Shown here: positions 11,929-25,454 of the stretch, piece after piece
Position numbering within the stretch: position 1 is the stretch's first letter
How the letters are laid out: each line of letters opens with the position of its first letter
NCBI GenBank assembly: GCA_024741835.1
Contig: JAENRP010000153.1
Coordinates: forward strand, 599 to 64,598
Source: Diplocarpon mali
Lineage: Eukaryota > Ascomycota > Leotiomycetes > Helotiales > Drepanopezizaceae
Length of the DNA stretch: 64,000 bases
Reading direction: 5' to 3'
The notes under the pieces: model-generated
Seen by the model: only the letters and a program-made list of their open reading frames with translations
The model's database searches: none
Told to the model about the DNA's origin: nothing
Translations under genes and position numbers: made by a program

Positions 11929-13720
11929 CTACTGATCCCAAACACTCATTGACCCCACAGCGGCGTTTTCTTGCGCCGGGATCGGGTCCAGAGCCATAGG
12001 AAGAGTCCACTGGTCGTCCCTCACCCAGTCCTTACTATCCAAACCCATCAACGCGCTTCTCTTCCTCTCGTCCTCTGATCCGCCTCTTAGCCAAAGTTGT
12101 TCGTATTGAGCCCAATCATCCTTTTGGATACTAATCCAAGTCCGTACTCGGCCTTTATTTTTTGACTTTCGCATCCAGAATCGTAGCATATCCTCTGTGA
12201 TCATAGCTTCTCGATATGCCATGACGAAGCGGGCAACATCACCAAACTCCGATTCTTCTGATAGTGCTGTACCATTGCCGAGAATAAGGGTATGTAACTT
12301 GATCCACTGGTTCTCCCAGTCTACGCTACGGTCATTGCCATCGACACCAATCCATCGTAATGCCCGGACCCACTCGGAACATCCGGTCAGGTCTAGGTAT
12401 TGAAGCCCAGATAATCGGTCTGCGAAGCGACGAAGCACCTCTGCCGCTTCTCGAAAATCATTTTCCAGACTGTGCGAATAATAATTGGTGGCCCCATACT
12501 GGAATTCTTGCCCGTATTTCGACTGCACCACTGTATTTTGGGCATTTGGAGTGAGAGCCGGGACAGGCCAGAATGCCAGGGAAAGATGTGTCAAGTTTGG
12601 AACGTGCTTAGCGAAGGATCTATAATTGTAAGTCATAACACACAGAAGCTTGTGGACTATGGACACACTTACAGGAGGCGCGGCCAAGATACTGAGGATG
12701 CTGGATGAGACAATGAAAGATGGGTGAGATTTGGAATGATTGGCGAGAGAGACCTCGAAAGAGAGTTGTCGTCCCAGGATAGGTCAGAGGAGTCTGCCTC
12801 TACCGGGAGTTCTGGGATTTGAACAAGCTCAATCAGTTGCTTGAAAAAGAGCTGGGTATCCGTCAGAAATCGGTATATTGCCATGTACTTTGACTGCTGG
12901 CAAGTAGATTGGGGCCTTACAGAATTTCCCATTGCGCCAGAGAGGTCGATACGGAAAATCGCACTATTGTGTTCTCCGGCATCAAACTCGAAGCTTTCAT
13001 CTTCGATGGAAGGGATTGTGAGGATATTTTTTAATCTGCGATCATTAATATATGCCTCGGATCCCTGGATAAAGAAACTCGCCCCTCAAAACCTACACCG
13101 TCCTCAGGGCCGTAGACCGCAATATGGCTGAGCAACATCATCCTTAACCCACTCGAGAGATCCGCAAGATTGTTTCTCTCGTATTCTCTGACGAATTCCC
13201 ATTTCCTAGCGATTTCTCTCAAACACATATCCTGCAAGCTGCTACTTTTCCTATCTGCATCTGGCAAGCCAGGCAAGTGCCTTATGTCCACTGGCAGTGA
13301 CCTTGCCGGGGAACGCGAAAATACAAACCTGTATCTCGAGCTTTCTAGCCAGCTACTTGGAGCCGAGGGCCCTGGCGGAATACGTCTTCCATTTGCATCG
13401 AAAGGTCGGCGGATCCTCGCGCGAGGAAGGGGAGTTTCTGGTTGCGACAAGAGATGACGGATCTGAGGCGGCAGGGTCGGGGTTGTGATTGTAGCCGCCG
13501 CAGAAGCAGGAGAGGACGTAGTAGATTTTCGGAGAGAGGAGATGAGGTCGTTGACCGTGGGCTGGGCATCATTGCCTGTACCGGTCAGTAGCTGCTGGTG
13601 GGGGCGGGGTATTGGGGCGAACGGACGGCTGGAGCTTGAGCTCGTCGCGTGCGAGTTTAGAGATGGGTGGACAGTACTTGGTGGCTTCGAATATTGCGAC
13701 GTGAATCGTTTCTTTGGCAT
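11929..13720 (-). CDS. Leucine-rich-repeat-like fungal protein, apparent frameshift
   Basis: Three frame blocks read on the minus strand: 13720 to about 13085, then about 13084 to 12673, then 12619 to 11929. The last two are joined by a 53-nt intron (12620-12672; GTAAGT donor, CTTAC branch, TAG acceptor), which makes a continuous repeat: PNLTHLSLS before it and PNLTHLSLA after it, followed by LQYLDLTGC. The N-terminus (MPKKRFTSQ) is Ser/Pro-rich and disordered. Between blocks one and two no ordinary intron fits; one extra base in the C run 13082-13085 would make the frame continuous, so this is either an indel (true mutation or assembly error) or an odd splice with a weak GTCTAC donor. The LRR/F-box-like resemblance is from repeat pattern only; function unknown. 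Confidence 0.7.
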
Positions 13721-16700
13721 GGATGAGGCAGAGGTACATAAGTTTTGGACCTTGGGAGAAAACGCAGAAGTGGAAGCTGACGAGCTGAATGCGATTGAGA
13801 TGACGGCGCGACGTTGAAATCACGCTAGTGGACGAGTCGCCACTTTGAACTAGATTCCATACCTCTTTTCCAAGGGAGTCACAAATAGTCGAATATCATA
13901 TAGATTAATTTCGCTGAGGCTAATGTTGTATGTTAGACCCGGACCTTATGGTTTTTAAAGTTCGCTTTTTGATTTAATTGGTTTTTGCGTCTCGTCACTC
14001 CCCTGACCAGATTCTACCAAGGCGTTGAAGGAAGGTTTCATCATAGCATAGAATTTGTCAATGTTGAAGCTTACCAGTTGTGGAGAGCTGACCATTTCCG
14101 GGATTGTCAAGGCTTTCTGTAGAACCTCTCACTAGCAGTGGATTTTATTTTACTCATTGCCAAAAAGCCAATGTCACTTCGTTCCGCACTATCCCTTGCC
14201 ATGCAGTCTCATCTCTGTTTACAATATGTGCTGCATTCTCTAAATCGATGTCTCTAGTTTTATCGTTTCTATTATCGGCTGAGGTGCGGTACAGTTGACA
14301 TTTCACTTAGTTATTTAGGGATACGTTTATTATGTGATGAGGACTTATCTTCATCTTGGAGATTATTGCTACTGCACTGTTCAAGGTCTTTTCTCCGCAG
14401 AATGGTATCTCCTATTGTTTGATTTATGGAACTCTTCGCTTTATTCTTTGTTTCGACTTCTTCCCGAACCAGTGGTTTGTTAATAATTACCGCCGCTGCG
14501 AGTACGAACTAGGAACCTCTCCACCTTTTTTTATCTAACAGAAAACTGTATATACCAATGCACTAGTATTGTCTGAGTCCTCTGTAAACTTAGCTTATTA
14601 TTATATATATCTGTCTGCCAGAAATTATAAACCTTAAACTCCTGAACAAAAATGATTTTTCCCTGTTTTCCCTACTTGCAGCTTTGTAGCTACATCTGAA
14701 TTGATGTTTTTCCGTTCAGCAACTACTAGCACTACAAAACATGTAGTGTTCCATATCCGGCCCTAAGTGAACTCAGGCCATCGAGACAAAGTTATTGCAA
14801 AAGACTTGAATCCCTGAATATGGAGCTGTTTAGTAGCTAGCGGATAAGAAAGCACCGCTGTTCGAATTTTGAATTTACTTCCGAAGTAATGAAATTTCTA
14901 CCCGGCCATCATATTCTCGGTACTTCTAAGGATTAATACTCATGTAAAATAATCGCGTCGCTCCTCTGAATGCCACTCTAAATTCACTGGGAAAATAGCC
15001 CAAAATCACTAGGACCACGTTTCTAAGCCATTCCTTTTCCGAGGGCATCTAACCGTCCCTTGAGCAGATAAATAATTTAGAGGAGAAAAAGTAATATGGA
15101 TTATTTTTCTACAAATCTTTCTCGTCCAAGGCCGCTTCGAATCCTGGATCGGGCAATCTGTTTACCCATTCGGAGACTACAAATATATACGAGGTTATGT
15201 AAGATCTCCCTTCTCCTACATTGAGTCTCGCTTTTTAACAGGGAATCAGTCTGCAGGTTCCGATTCTTTGAGGCAAAGTCAAAAAGGCTGACTGAAATTG
15301 CGTCCAATCAATCTATATAGTAATGTTTGGTTCTCAGTTCTTCGTGATTTTCGTGGGCGAGGAAATCTTACTCGTAGGCCTCGAAATTTTTGAAACGCTT
15401 CGAGAAAGAGGTTCATTGATGTTTATTTCGATTCGAGTTTCTGACTCTACAGTCAGATGAGAATCTCCAAAGCTGGATACAGATGGTGCCAGGATATCAA
15501 GCCGGAAAACTCACGTAGTCAGGTTAATTCATGGGGTCGGATCGGGAAGCAGAGAGCGGATACCAAGAATGTAGTTTTTCAATTTGAAGGTTATGAGATA
15601 TATGATACGGGGATATCTCGAATATGAGTGAATAAGTATATCAAAGTTTATTAGTAGATTGTAAGAGGTGTAGAGTAACAGTCATGGGCTGCAAGCTCTC
15701 ATACTCACAGCTTCGTCTAGTTTTTCGGTTCATACAGAGGCTAGGATACAATTGTTGTGTTTGATTCCCTGCAGAATTTTAGTAAATCGCTTGGAATAAT
15801 GCCTAGGTATATCTTTAGCTCAAGCTACACTTGCTTTCAAGTATTTCTGAAGCTCTGTAACACTATCAAGATCAGCATTCTTCCTCACCGGCCGCAGGGT
15901 CTCCATCCCCCCGCTTTATTCTGTTTTGAACCCTCCAACTCGCGTTCTTCCCAGAAACGCTTAACTCCAACCTTCTAGAACTTCAACTATTTGTAGCTCC
16001 GAAAATAGGGCAGGAAATCTATCCTTGCATGAACGAAAAGCTTATTCCTGGCATTCATCGATCGCATTCGTCGCTAGTAAGAGCTTCACAAAATCTAACA
16101 GACAGTCACAAGCCTTAATCCTAGCTTCACGGAATAGCACTGCTACACCAACCTTCTAGACTATTCATCCAGTAGCAACTGTCATGTGGGCGATTTCTTC
16201 TCTAAAATCTTAGATTGAGCTCATGATAAAGTGACGAAATCTGCAGATATGAGACCCTGAGCCCAAGCAGAAATGTACGTGGAGGGTAGAGACTAATATT
16301 CGGGCTGCAATAGGGTCGTTTCGCTTCAATTTCATGCTGTTTGTACCGATTTTTAGAGGCTTCCTAAGTAGTATAATGATCTGTTGTCACTCGGCTGATT
16401 CAAGGTTGATTCATGCTGCCATGATCAGGAATTTCTTACCACGAGAGGAAGCGAGATAGAGGAAGGATAGCAAGAATTCGATGGGCTTGAGAGCAGCATG
16501 TCTCTTGGCAGTAGAGAAGAGCATAACTTCGCGTGTATCAGTTGTTCAAGGAGGATAGTGAGCTTATACTTCAAAGATAACGCGGCTTTCTAAGGATAGA
16601 TTTACCAGGGATATTCACATGGCCTGTACTCTGTCGAATTTGCAATGAATTCACTAATAATGATCTAGTAAAAGTATCCTTTAGTCTGAGATTCTATCTA

Positions 16701-19481
16701 TGGAAAACAATCATGTGGAATCTTCACCGGGCCCCTTTAAATTTATCGATAATCGTCTACTCGTTTCTTAGCCCAAAGACACGTACCGCGAGTCCACCCG
16801 GCACGAGGCAATTTCTCCCATCCAAAATCGAATCAAGCATGTAAAGCCTCCTTAGCTGAAGATATCATATTATTGAACATGAACGGATGCACGAGCCGAA
16901 ATACATCTCGGAAGAGGAAGTGTGAAGTCAAATGCATCGCCACAGCCAAAGATTTATATGCCTGACGGTCGAAATTAGCTAAACAAAGTGGGGAAAATTA
17001 AAAGAAAGTTAAATATCTACCGACCTCAACTTGCTGTACGATCTCCGCCTTATAGGCTCAAGAGGTGCCAGGAATGTGACTGTGTTCGGCTCCTACAGTA
17101 TTTGCTGGGCATCACTGGCGCAGCCTCTACATATTTTCGACTCCATCTTCGCAGTCCTGAGTCTACTTCATCAAGAAGTCGTTATAAAGGCAATACTGGG
17201 CCAAATACACCTTCATTCAATGCTCTGCGCAAGTACTGAGAAGTCTTTTGGTCGCGAGAGTATTCTTTCGACTGACTTTTGTTGGATCATGATCAGGGGC
17301 AACTTTCCAGGACTTGAGAATGCATTCCTCACAAGTTTAATCAAATCAGTTTGCAATCTACCTGTCATACCTGGAGTGATCTGATAGAGCCGCGGTGGGC
17401 TTTTAATAATTATCCGATCACAACTTTTCACAGCGATAGTGATGAAAACTATGACATCGAATTTCTATAATTACATGCTCAATTAAACTATTTAACGCGG
17501 CCATGGTGAGTACTGGGGGGTCATTGGGGTCATAGATGAGTCTATATGGGTGATTGCATGATGAGTAGGGTGCATTTGCTGCAGAGAATTCGGTTTAAGG
17601 GTCTTCCTCGGTGAAGATGGATGGCCTAGAACTGGTCGCTTAATGTTTCGTTGGTATCGGTCAGATATATGTCTACGAGGACTTGCTTCTCAATACGCAG
17701 GTATATGATGGTGCGTCATAGTTGCTCATTGGCGGAACTAGTAGTGGGTGTCCTGAAGTAATTTCTTGCTTAGTGATAGTTGAAATGTCAGAGAACTGGG
17801 TCTTAAATATCATGGGATGTGGCCAGTCACTGCTGACGAATAAAAGCGCCTACTTAGTATCTCACAACATATATGAAATTAATGTAAGTTAGTTCAGAAC
17901 AGCCCTTAGCTTTATACATAAGTTACTGTTTCCGTCATTTTTGTCTGTATTGACTATATAAGACTTTCAACTTAGGAATGCTATCATAGGTAAAACTTAT
18001 TTGCGCTTGTTAACCCAAGACAACTACACAAAATACTCGATAGATTATACATGGAGTCATATAAATCGGAGAATATTGATAATGATAGTGATCGTTGTTT
18101 TGATGTCTCCCGGGTCGTTAAGCTCTAAAACCCACTTTCAATATTAGATCCAGTGCAAAGGATGAGTACAGGCACGAGAATGACATCAATCGGTGTTCTA
18201 TTCATGACTGTATACCAAGTATCGCATTGAAGCATATTGTCTTCTCTGCCTATATGTATAGCAAATTTGTTATCGATAGTAACCCACCTGATGCGAGATT
18301 CAACATCGACTTTGATGAGCTGTAGGATATGCTCAGATATTCAATTATGTCCCATCTGTGGATAAAAATGATCAAGGGCTTGGTTGGATACGTTCATTGT
18401 TCTTGTATAGGGAGCGGCTATGCAGAAAAGGCGCGTCAAGGGGAGGACTTATATGACTTGATATGTTCGCATGATAGAACTGGAAAAAGTTTCAGACGAA
18501 ATCAGAGTAGCTTATAGTTTCCAAATCTTACTGTATTAAGGAGGCTTTCAGTATGGCGCCCTGTTATTATAATAGTTGCTCCGTAGATAGGGGGTGGGGA
18601 GCAATGAGGACTTCGTGAAACTGGACAAACACAATTCGGCGCCATCAAAGGAAAAGCCTGAAATTCCTGACATTCCAACTAGCCAACCCCTAACTCATTC
18701 CCACTGTGAAATATGCTATTCTCAGCAGCCTCTATGAATATTTCGGGTGGTTTCTCTACAAGCTCAATAAGATAAAGATTATTCGGCGGCGTTTATAGCT
18801 GACAGAACTCAAAACAAAGCTTGCATAACAGGGGCTTCGTCATATCCGCAGCATCGTCGCACCAGCAAATAGTCTCCTAGAGCATGCTTTCAGGAGGATA
18901 TATTCATTTTCACTAATAATATTTTCTCAAGATGAAGTAAGGAACGAGGCGGCTTATGTAGATATATTCCTCACCAATAGCGCTTCCGACGCCCACAACT
19001 CTCGTACACTATTCCTATGGCCCGCAAAATTTTGGAGGAAGTGGAACACACAGCTGTAATAGTGGTCAAGTTCCGTAATATCCCGCTATTAGGGACTGGC
19101 CAAGTCGCTGTGGCTGACCAGGAATCCAGCTTAACTGTAGAGTAGGATGTCGAGATTTTTTTCAGACAGGCATATTGAGGTTCGTCTAATTTTTTGGCAA
19201 TGGTGTTCGAATAGATGAGATTGATGTACAAGAGGGATTGGATGTAGAAAAAAGCAGATGCTTAGGAGGCTATGTTGTCCATCAAGCACTGATGCTACTC
19301 TTGACTTGTGAACCACAGACTTGCTTCGCTTGCCTATGGAGCAGAGATTTGATTGGTCAATGGCTCAGACGGTCATAACAACCTCAAGCCACTAACCGAG
19401 AAGAAAGGATCACTAGTCTCTTTCCAGCTTAAGAGCGTTCGCTTTGTTCCAGTTTCATTTTTACAATATTATATCATGATC
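13721..19481. other. AT-rich gene-free stretch
   Basis: About 5.8 kb of AT-rich sequence with only short frames (longest about 117 codons near 17.0-17.4 kb), none with recognisable motifs, codon pattern or splice logic. I saw no clear transposon ends. It may hold heavily decayed repeats. Confidence 0.5.
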
Positions 19482-21310
19482 TCAGACCCGCCAAATAGCA
19501 TCGGCCATCTTGACAACCTGCTCCATCTCACCAACATCATGCACCCGCACGATATCAGCACCCCCTTGCACCGCCGCCGCAATCGTAGCAGCCGTTCCGT
19601 ATCCCCTCTCTGACGGCTCCTCTACACCAGTAATCTTTCCAATGAAACTCTTGCGACTGGAGCCCACGAGCCAGGGTATACCGCTCAAGCCAGGCCAGTT
19701 GCGTAATTCGTCTAAACGACGCAGTATCTCAATATTCTGCTCCGCGGTCTTTGCGAAGCCGATTCCGGGATCGAGGATAATACGCCAGCGACGGACACCA
19801 GCTGCTTCAGCGGCGGCGACGCGCTCGAGCAGTTCTTTTGCTATGGTGGGGATCAGCCCGTCTGGGTATGATGTAAGCTCGTTCATCGTCTGAGGTGTAC
19901 CCCGCATGTGCATCAGCACGACCGTGACGCCGAGACGAGCCATAGTTGACAGCATCTTAGGGTCCATGAGACCGGCGGAGATGTCATTGATGATCGTTGC
20001 GCCGGCGTTGACCGCTGCTTCTGCTACTTTGGCGCGATAGGTATCTACGCTCAAAATGTACGGTATTCTGAATGTGTCGTCGGAATTTTTGTTGAACGCG
20101 AAGGTGTCGTCGAAATCTTTACGGAATGCTTCTGTGATCTTTTTGAGGGCGAGAAGCACGCGTTCTTTTTCTGTTTCGGCGCTGACTTCGGCTGCGCCAG
20201 GAGCCGTGCTCTGGCCACCGATATCACAGATTACTTTATTGCCGTTGATGTTGATTACGGAATCGCTCATCAAGCTGCCCCATTTCTCGTAGAGGAAATT
20301 AAATGCAGGGACCGATTCGAGTACACTGGGTATTGAAACCTGCTTCTTGGAGACTCTGCCTCCGCCGGAGAAGGAGTCTGGTGTAGCATTTAAAATTGCC
20401 ATCACTCTGGTATTACGACAGGGGTCTAATGCCCGGATTGGCTCCACACCATCAGTTATGGGCGTCATGGTTGATATGGGAGCGTCTGAGGGTGGAAGAT
20501 CATTGAGGTAGTCCTGCGTGACCTTCCATGGATACGCAGGATTCACGGGTTTGCCAGGTATCAACCTACCCCAAGATGAGCCACATAGTTTCGCGAGGAA
20601 AAGAATTGAACTTACTCTGCCAGCGGCCGAAGGACAAACTCGCGCTCGTACATCAGCGGGTGTGGAATAGTGAGCCTCTCATAATTGTAGGCTTTATCAT
20701 TAAAGAGCAGGATATCGAGATCTATATTCCTGGGCCCTTTGTCGATAGTCTTCTTCCTATCAAGTTTTTTCTCAATCGACTGCAGCCTATCCAGAAGAAA
20801 AACAGGCGTCAAAATCGTTTCGATCTAGTCATTGTCAATTCGTGTCCAAGCACGGCTGACATGCCAATATCAAACTTCGGGTGGAGGCCCATTTACCTCA
20901 ACAACGGCATTCAGAAATCGATCCTGATCTTTAACATACATGGGCTCAGTTTCCCATAGTCCACTTGTTCTGGTGATGTGCACCATCCCCCCTCTCTCCA
21001 GCCGCTCGCAGGCCTTTTCGATCCATTTCAAACGGTCCCCCACATTGCTCCCCAAGGCAATATACGCTACATACTTAGCACCCGGCATAAGCTTGTTATT
21101 TGGAGCCCGTGGGAGAGCCTGGGATTTGGATGCATTGAGAGAGTGAGGAGTCCATTTTGAAGAATTCGCGCGCGCGTCGGATGAGCTTTGATATCGGTTG
21201 GAACATATGGGGACAGCAGATCTTGAAAGAGCGGCGGTTGGTCTTGGACAGATGTAACTATACAAACTAGCTCTTCCACCGAGCTGTGCGCCCGCTCTGA
21301 ATATCTTCAT
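19482..21310 (-). CDS. fol1: Folate synthesis protein, HPPK-DHPS bifunctional
   Basis: Exons 21310-20897, 20824-20616 and 20565-19482 (introns of 72 and 50 nt, GTAAAT and GTAAGT donors) give 568 residues. Residues 1-70 are rich in Arg, Ser and Ala and resemble a mitochondrial presequence. HPPK (transfers pyrophosphate from ATP to hydroxymethyl-dihydropterin) starts near 79 with ALGSNVGDR (85-93) and has GPRNIDLDILL and IPHPLMYEREFVL. DHPS (joins that product to p-aminobenzoate; the sulfonamide target) has ILNATPDSFS (265-274), CDIGGQSTAPG (321-331), LDPGIGFAKT (472-481), SRKSFIG (511-517) and RVHDV (548-552). There is no dihydroneopterin aldolase domain in front, unlike the trifunctional yeast and Pneumocystis enzymes, so that step must be encoded elsewhere. 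It is divergent from the nitronate monooxygenase gene. Confidence 0.95.
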
Positions 21311-21815
21311 AAATGTTGTTGCGTAGATCTCACAACCTGGATGAGATAAGGAGGTTCAGGTTGAAGCGAAAAATCAAAATGAGACAGGGTGCCTGTAATC
21401 AAAAGCCGTCACGTGGATAGCTCATGGGACGCATCGTGGCTGATGGGAATATTATAGGTCTAAGTATCCGTGATTGTCAGCTGGTCTGTTACTTTACGTC
21501 AAAAAAAATTAGAATAAGAAAAAGATAATTAGTTCAAGTCGCTCACATGTAAGCCCATGAGGACAGCTGCCGATTAGCTGATTCAGCCAGGCCTACGTCC
21601 ATCACCTGATCAGTAATGATTCGGAGCCGAGGTATCTTCCCCAGATTTAAGCGTTAGCTCCTTCAACGACTTGAGGGGGCATTTACACAGCTTCTTCCAT
21701 ACAAATTTCCGCTCTTCTTCAATACATCATCTGCCATACTCCTAACGCATTGCCAACCCGCCTGTCAGCCATATTTCTGCATCGATATCCTCGTAATCCA
21801 AACCGAACCGTCAAG
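21311..21815. promoter_or_regulatory. Bidirectional promoter between fol1 and nitronate monooxygenase
   Basis: A 505-bp intergenic region separates the two divergent starts. It contains one CACGTG E-box (21410-21415), an A-rich stretch (21499-21530) and a pyrimidine-rich leader (CTTCTTCAATAC, TCTTCC) just before the nitronate monooxygenase start. Shared regulation is inferred only from the head-to-head layout. Confidence 0.55.
21410..21415. promoter_or_regulatory. CACGTG E-box
   Basis: A perfect palindromic CACGTG about 105 bp upstream of the fol1 start codon and 400 bp upstream of the divergent gene. bHLH factors bind this motif in fungi; use here is unproven. Confidence 0.35.
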
Positions 21816-23082
21816 ATGGCCTCCAAACGTATGTGCCGTCAAACCAAACAATCACATGTTAACACTCCGTACACCGCGAACTGACATGCAACTCGCAGAA
21901 CAACTCCGCACGACGGTCACTGACCTGCTTAAGATCAATCATCCAGTCATGCTGGCGGGGATGAATGTCGCCGCCGGACCCAAGCTCGCTGCCGCCGTCA
22001 CAAACGCAGGAGGACTTGGTGTCATCGGAGGCGTGGGGTACACACCAGACATGCTGCGTGAGCAGATCGCAGAGCTCAAATCCTTCCTCGCTGATAAGAA
22101 TGCTCCTTTTGGCGTTGATCTACTGCTCCCGCAAGTCGGGGGATCTGCTCGTAAGACCAAGTAAGAAAGTATTGCGTGCGGCCGGATCACCGTGCCTTTG
22201 TTCGACTAGTACGCAGCGACTGACTTGTGCTTGCTGCCCACAGCTACGATTACACGAAAGGCAAACTCGATGAATTAGTCGACATCACTATCGAGAGCGG
22301 GGCAAAGCTGTTTGTCTCCGCCGTCGGTGTTCCCCCCAAACATGTTGTGGAGAAGCTGCACAAGGCTGGCGTCCTGTATATGAATATGATCGGACATCCC
22401 AAGCACGTCAAGAAGTGTCTGGATCTCGGCGTCGACATTATCTGCGCACAAGGAGGAGAGGGAGGAGGGCATACTGGCGATGTTCCTACTACAGTTCTGA
22501 TCCCCGCCGTGGTTGACCTCGTCAAGGGCAAGACCAGCCCTATGACCGGTGCCCCGGTTCAAGTTGTTGCTGCGGGTGGAATTTACAACGGACAGACTGT
22601 AGCTGCAGCTCTCATGCTCGGCGCTTCTGCCGTCTGGGTTGGAACCCGTTTCATCTTAACTGATGAGGCGGGTGCGCCTAAGGCTCATCAGGAGGCTGTC
22701 AGAACTGCTGGTCATGATGACAATGTCCGCACAATCATCTTCACTGGGAGGCCGCTGCGAGTACGAAATAACGCTTACATCAATAACTGGGAGAACAATC
22801 GTGCTGCGGAGATTAAGGAGCTTACTAGCAAGGGGATTATTCCGGTTGAGCATGATTTTGAGACTTTAGGTGATGATATTGATGACGAGGTATTTATTCC
22901 AGAATATTTGTGGACCTTGAGCTGACGAGCCTCAGACTATGGATAATGCCAGGCCTTTCCTGATGGGTAAAGCCGCCGCTGTTGTGAACGAGAAGAAAAG
23001 CGCCAAGGCAGTCGTTGACGAACTAGTTACGGATGCCGTTGCCTGGATCCAGAAGGGTGGGAAGATGGTAGCAAAGTTGTAG
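21816..23082 (+). CDS. Nitronate monooxygenase (2-nitropropane dioxygenase family)
   Basis: Four exons (21816-21828, 21899-22160, 22244-22889, 22936-23082) give 355 residues; introns are 70, 83 and 46 nt with GTATGT, GTAAGA and GTATTT donors. The enzyme is an FMN-dependent TIM barrel that oxidises alkyl nitronates to carbonyl and nitrite. Visible signatures: PVMLAGMNVAAGP near the N-terminus, GGLGVIGGVGY, the GGEGGGHTGDV loop with the expected catalytic His168, and the phosphate-binding VVAAGGIYNG ... GASAVWVGTRF (199-227). The C-terminus NARPFLMGKAAAV lies in the last exon; a frame without the last intron would end early with WTLS. The tiny 13-nt first exon is set by the only in-frame ATG with a good donor behind it. 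Confidence 0.93.
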
Positions 23083-25454
23083 ATTGGGGATAGAATCTCA
23101 AGAAGATTGGTAGGCGCATTTTTGGATGCTGTAGCAACTAAATAATTGCAGCAACTATGTCTTATCCATTCTTTTTACGCCGAAATGATATCGAAATTCC
23201 AGTTCCTCCGCTTTCCCAGTCAGACTATCCGGATATCCATTTGCATTACTGTTTTGTATGGGGTATCATGTTTCTTTTAAATCAGCAATTCCACATGACT
23301 TCCATTTTTCACAATGGCTAGGAGGGTCCTAGGTGAGCCCACGGACTCAAAGCGCTCTCTTCAAAAAAGTAGTCGTTTTCGTGAACATGACCTGCAAATT
23401 CAAATCCAGCAATCCGATTACTCCGCATCCTATACTTACCGTGGCTGCATTGGAATCTACTTTTTGATCACTATGGTGCTGCAGAAGTAAATGGTTATTT
23501 CATAGCTCCAAGTCCATTCTCCAAATATACTTTCGTTATGGGGCCTGGATAACCTTCGGTCGTAGTTGAAAAGCTTCACGGCTGGATACGAATATAAATT
23601 GGCAGCACATTTCTTACACACTACTATGTTCGCAAGTATCATAGTTCCTCTAATTGAATGCCCTGAATGGAAACGTAAGTTTAGCTTTGACCATGACTAG
23701 GTGCTTTTATGTAATATAGTGCTTAGCCCTGATGATTTTTTCTTAGGAGGGAAGTTTTCTTATTCTTTTCTCCACTCTCCACTGTACACATCAAGAGATA
23801 GCAGTCTAGCTCTTGCTAGTTTGACGGCAATACAAGGCCTGACAACCACAACTATGGCTTGACAGATTTCCGTTCTTTGAATTCCGCAACAAATAGTTTA
23901 AAAGCTATCTCATAATCGGCTGGAACATTGATGCACCTTCTGTACACATGCAGTCTGAAGCTGCTGTGTTGTCAACTAATCGTATATCTCACTATGTCTG
24001 TAATGTTTTATTGCGATGACTTTTTGACACTGATGAAATGAGCCAAGGTTTTTCTATTCTTATAATAAACATAACAGTTCAAGTAACCTATGGGATATGT
24101 TTTCACATCACGCGATTGAGATTCATGAACATGCTTCCAGTTATGCTTGTGAGTAATTGACTCTCTCTGTCTTTTGCAGCCTCTTCCAACATAGGGCTCC
24201 TGAGAGACGATCTGAATTAATTTATCCAGAAGAATCCCGTTTTCTTCTTTTAGCTTCCTTCCCTATAAATTGCTTGATTCTCAGTGGTCTTTGAACTAAA
24301 TTGTTTTGGTATACAATAAGGAGAATGAGAATGTGGAGTGTAACACACTCGCTGATAGGTATATCTTCAGATACCGCATTTCACATAGACACCCACTTCC
24401 TATTTAAATCTAAGCATACATTTGAATCCAAAAATATTTATGACATACTCTTGGACTCAAAGCCTTGGAGGTTTCTTGCTCACCATCACTTGAGCATCTC
24501 CAGACTTGTATTGTCTGTCTATGATACAGCTGCTACATATTGGTTTGAGAATGCACGTGCCTTCGGCTATTCCTTAGCGCCTTTCGTATCCTGTCCTTGG
24601 TTCCCCCGCCACAGCATTGGTAGACCTAGTATAACCGCAGCTGAAGTATTGCGCTCCAGAGCTATTGATTATGATTGATAGAAGCGCACTCATCAGGAAT
24701 GCTGACAGCTCGAAACGATGTTTAGAGCGAGCAGCTTACCAGAAAAATCAGAATAAGATCGTTCATTTCACTTTTGTTCGCAATCCACTCTTTTCTTCGA
24801 AAGTTGCGGATGCTCATAGAGCTTACCTCACATTATATGTTCCAGCCCATAATTCTCTTGCTGAACTTTGCAACGATTCAAAAATGTTATTAGATTGAGC
24901 TGCGTTCTGTTAGATACTAAGTGTTCACCATTCGAAATTATCAACACTCTGCCCTTTGAAATCAACATATCTACTTGGCATCTTGTCGTATTTGCTATGT
25001 TCATAATTAACCTCTTCAGTATTTGTTGAAAATTTTGCATATCCTCATGTATGTTCTAAGTACTTGAGTGTATAATACTGAGTCGGAAAATGGTCTGGCC
25101 TTCTTTGGCTGATGGGTATTTCTGCATCAATGAAGTCGTTCCTAACCCCAAGCTAGTAATCAACGCTCTGTCATCTGCATTCGATTATTATCAGACAATA
25201 TTTACAATGCCCCCTCACCTGAAAAGATCGTTATATTTTTCAATCAAATTTTAGCATTTACACAGCTCTGTGAGCAAAACCTTGCAAGTCGTGAAGTTGG
25301 ATAGAAGCACTATGTAAACTAATCCCAATCTGTTGTGTTATCCTTGTGCGTGGAGTAAAAATGAAGGATTGAATTTACAGCCGACTTAGTGTGTTAGCCG
25401 ATCAGCCAATCTGAACATCATCGCTGGCGTATACTCGCCCTTGCCTAGATCTGG
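23083..25454. other. AT-rich intergenic region
   Basis: About 2.4 kb with scattered short frames (longest 125 codons at 24301-24678) that show no motif or supporting splice structure. Nothing identifiable was seen. Confidence 0.5.
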
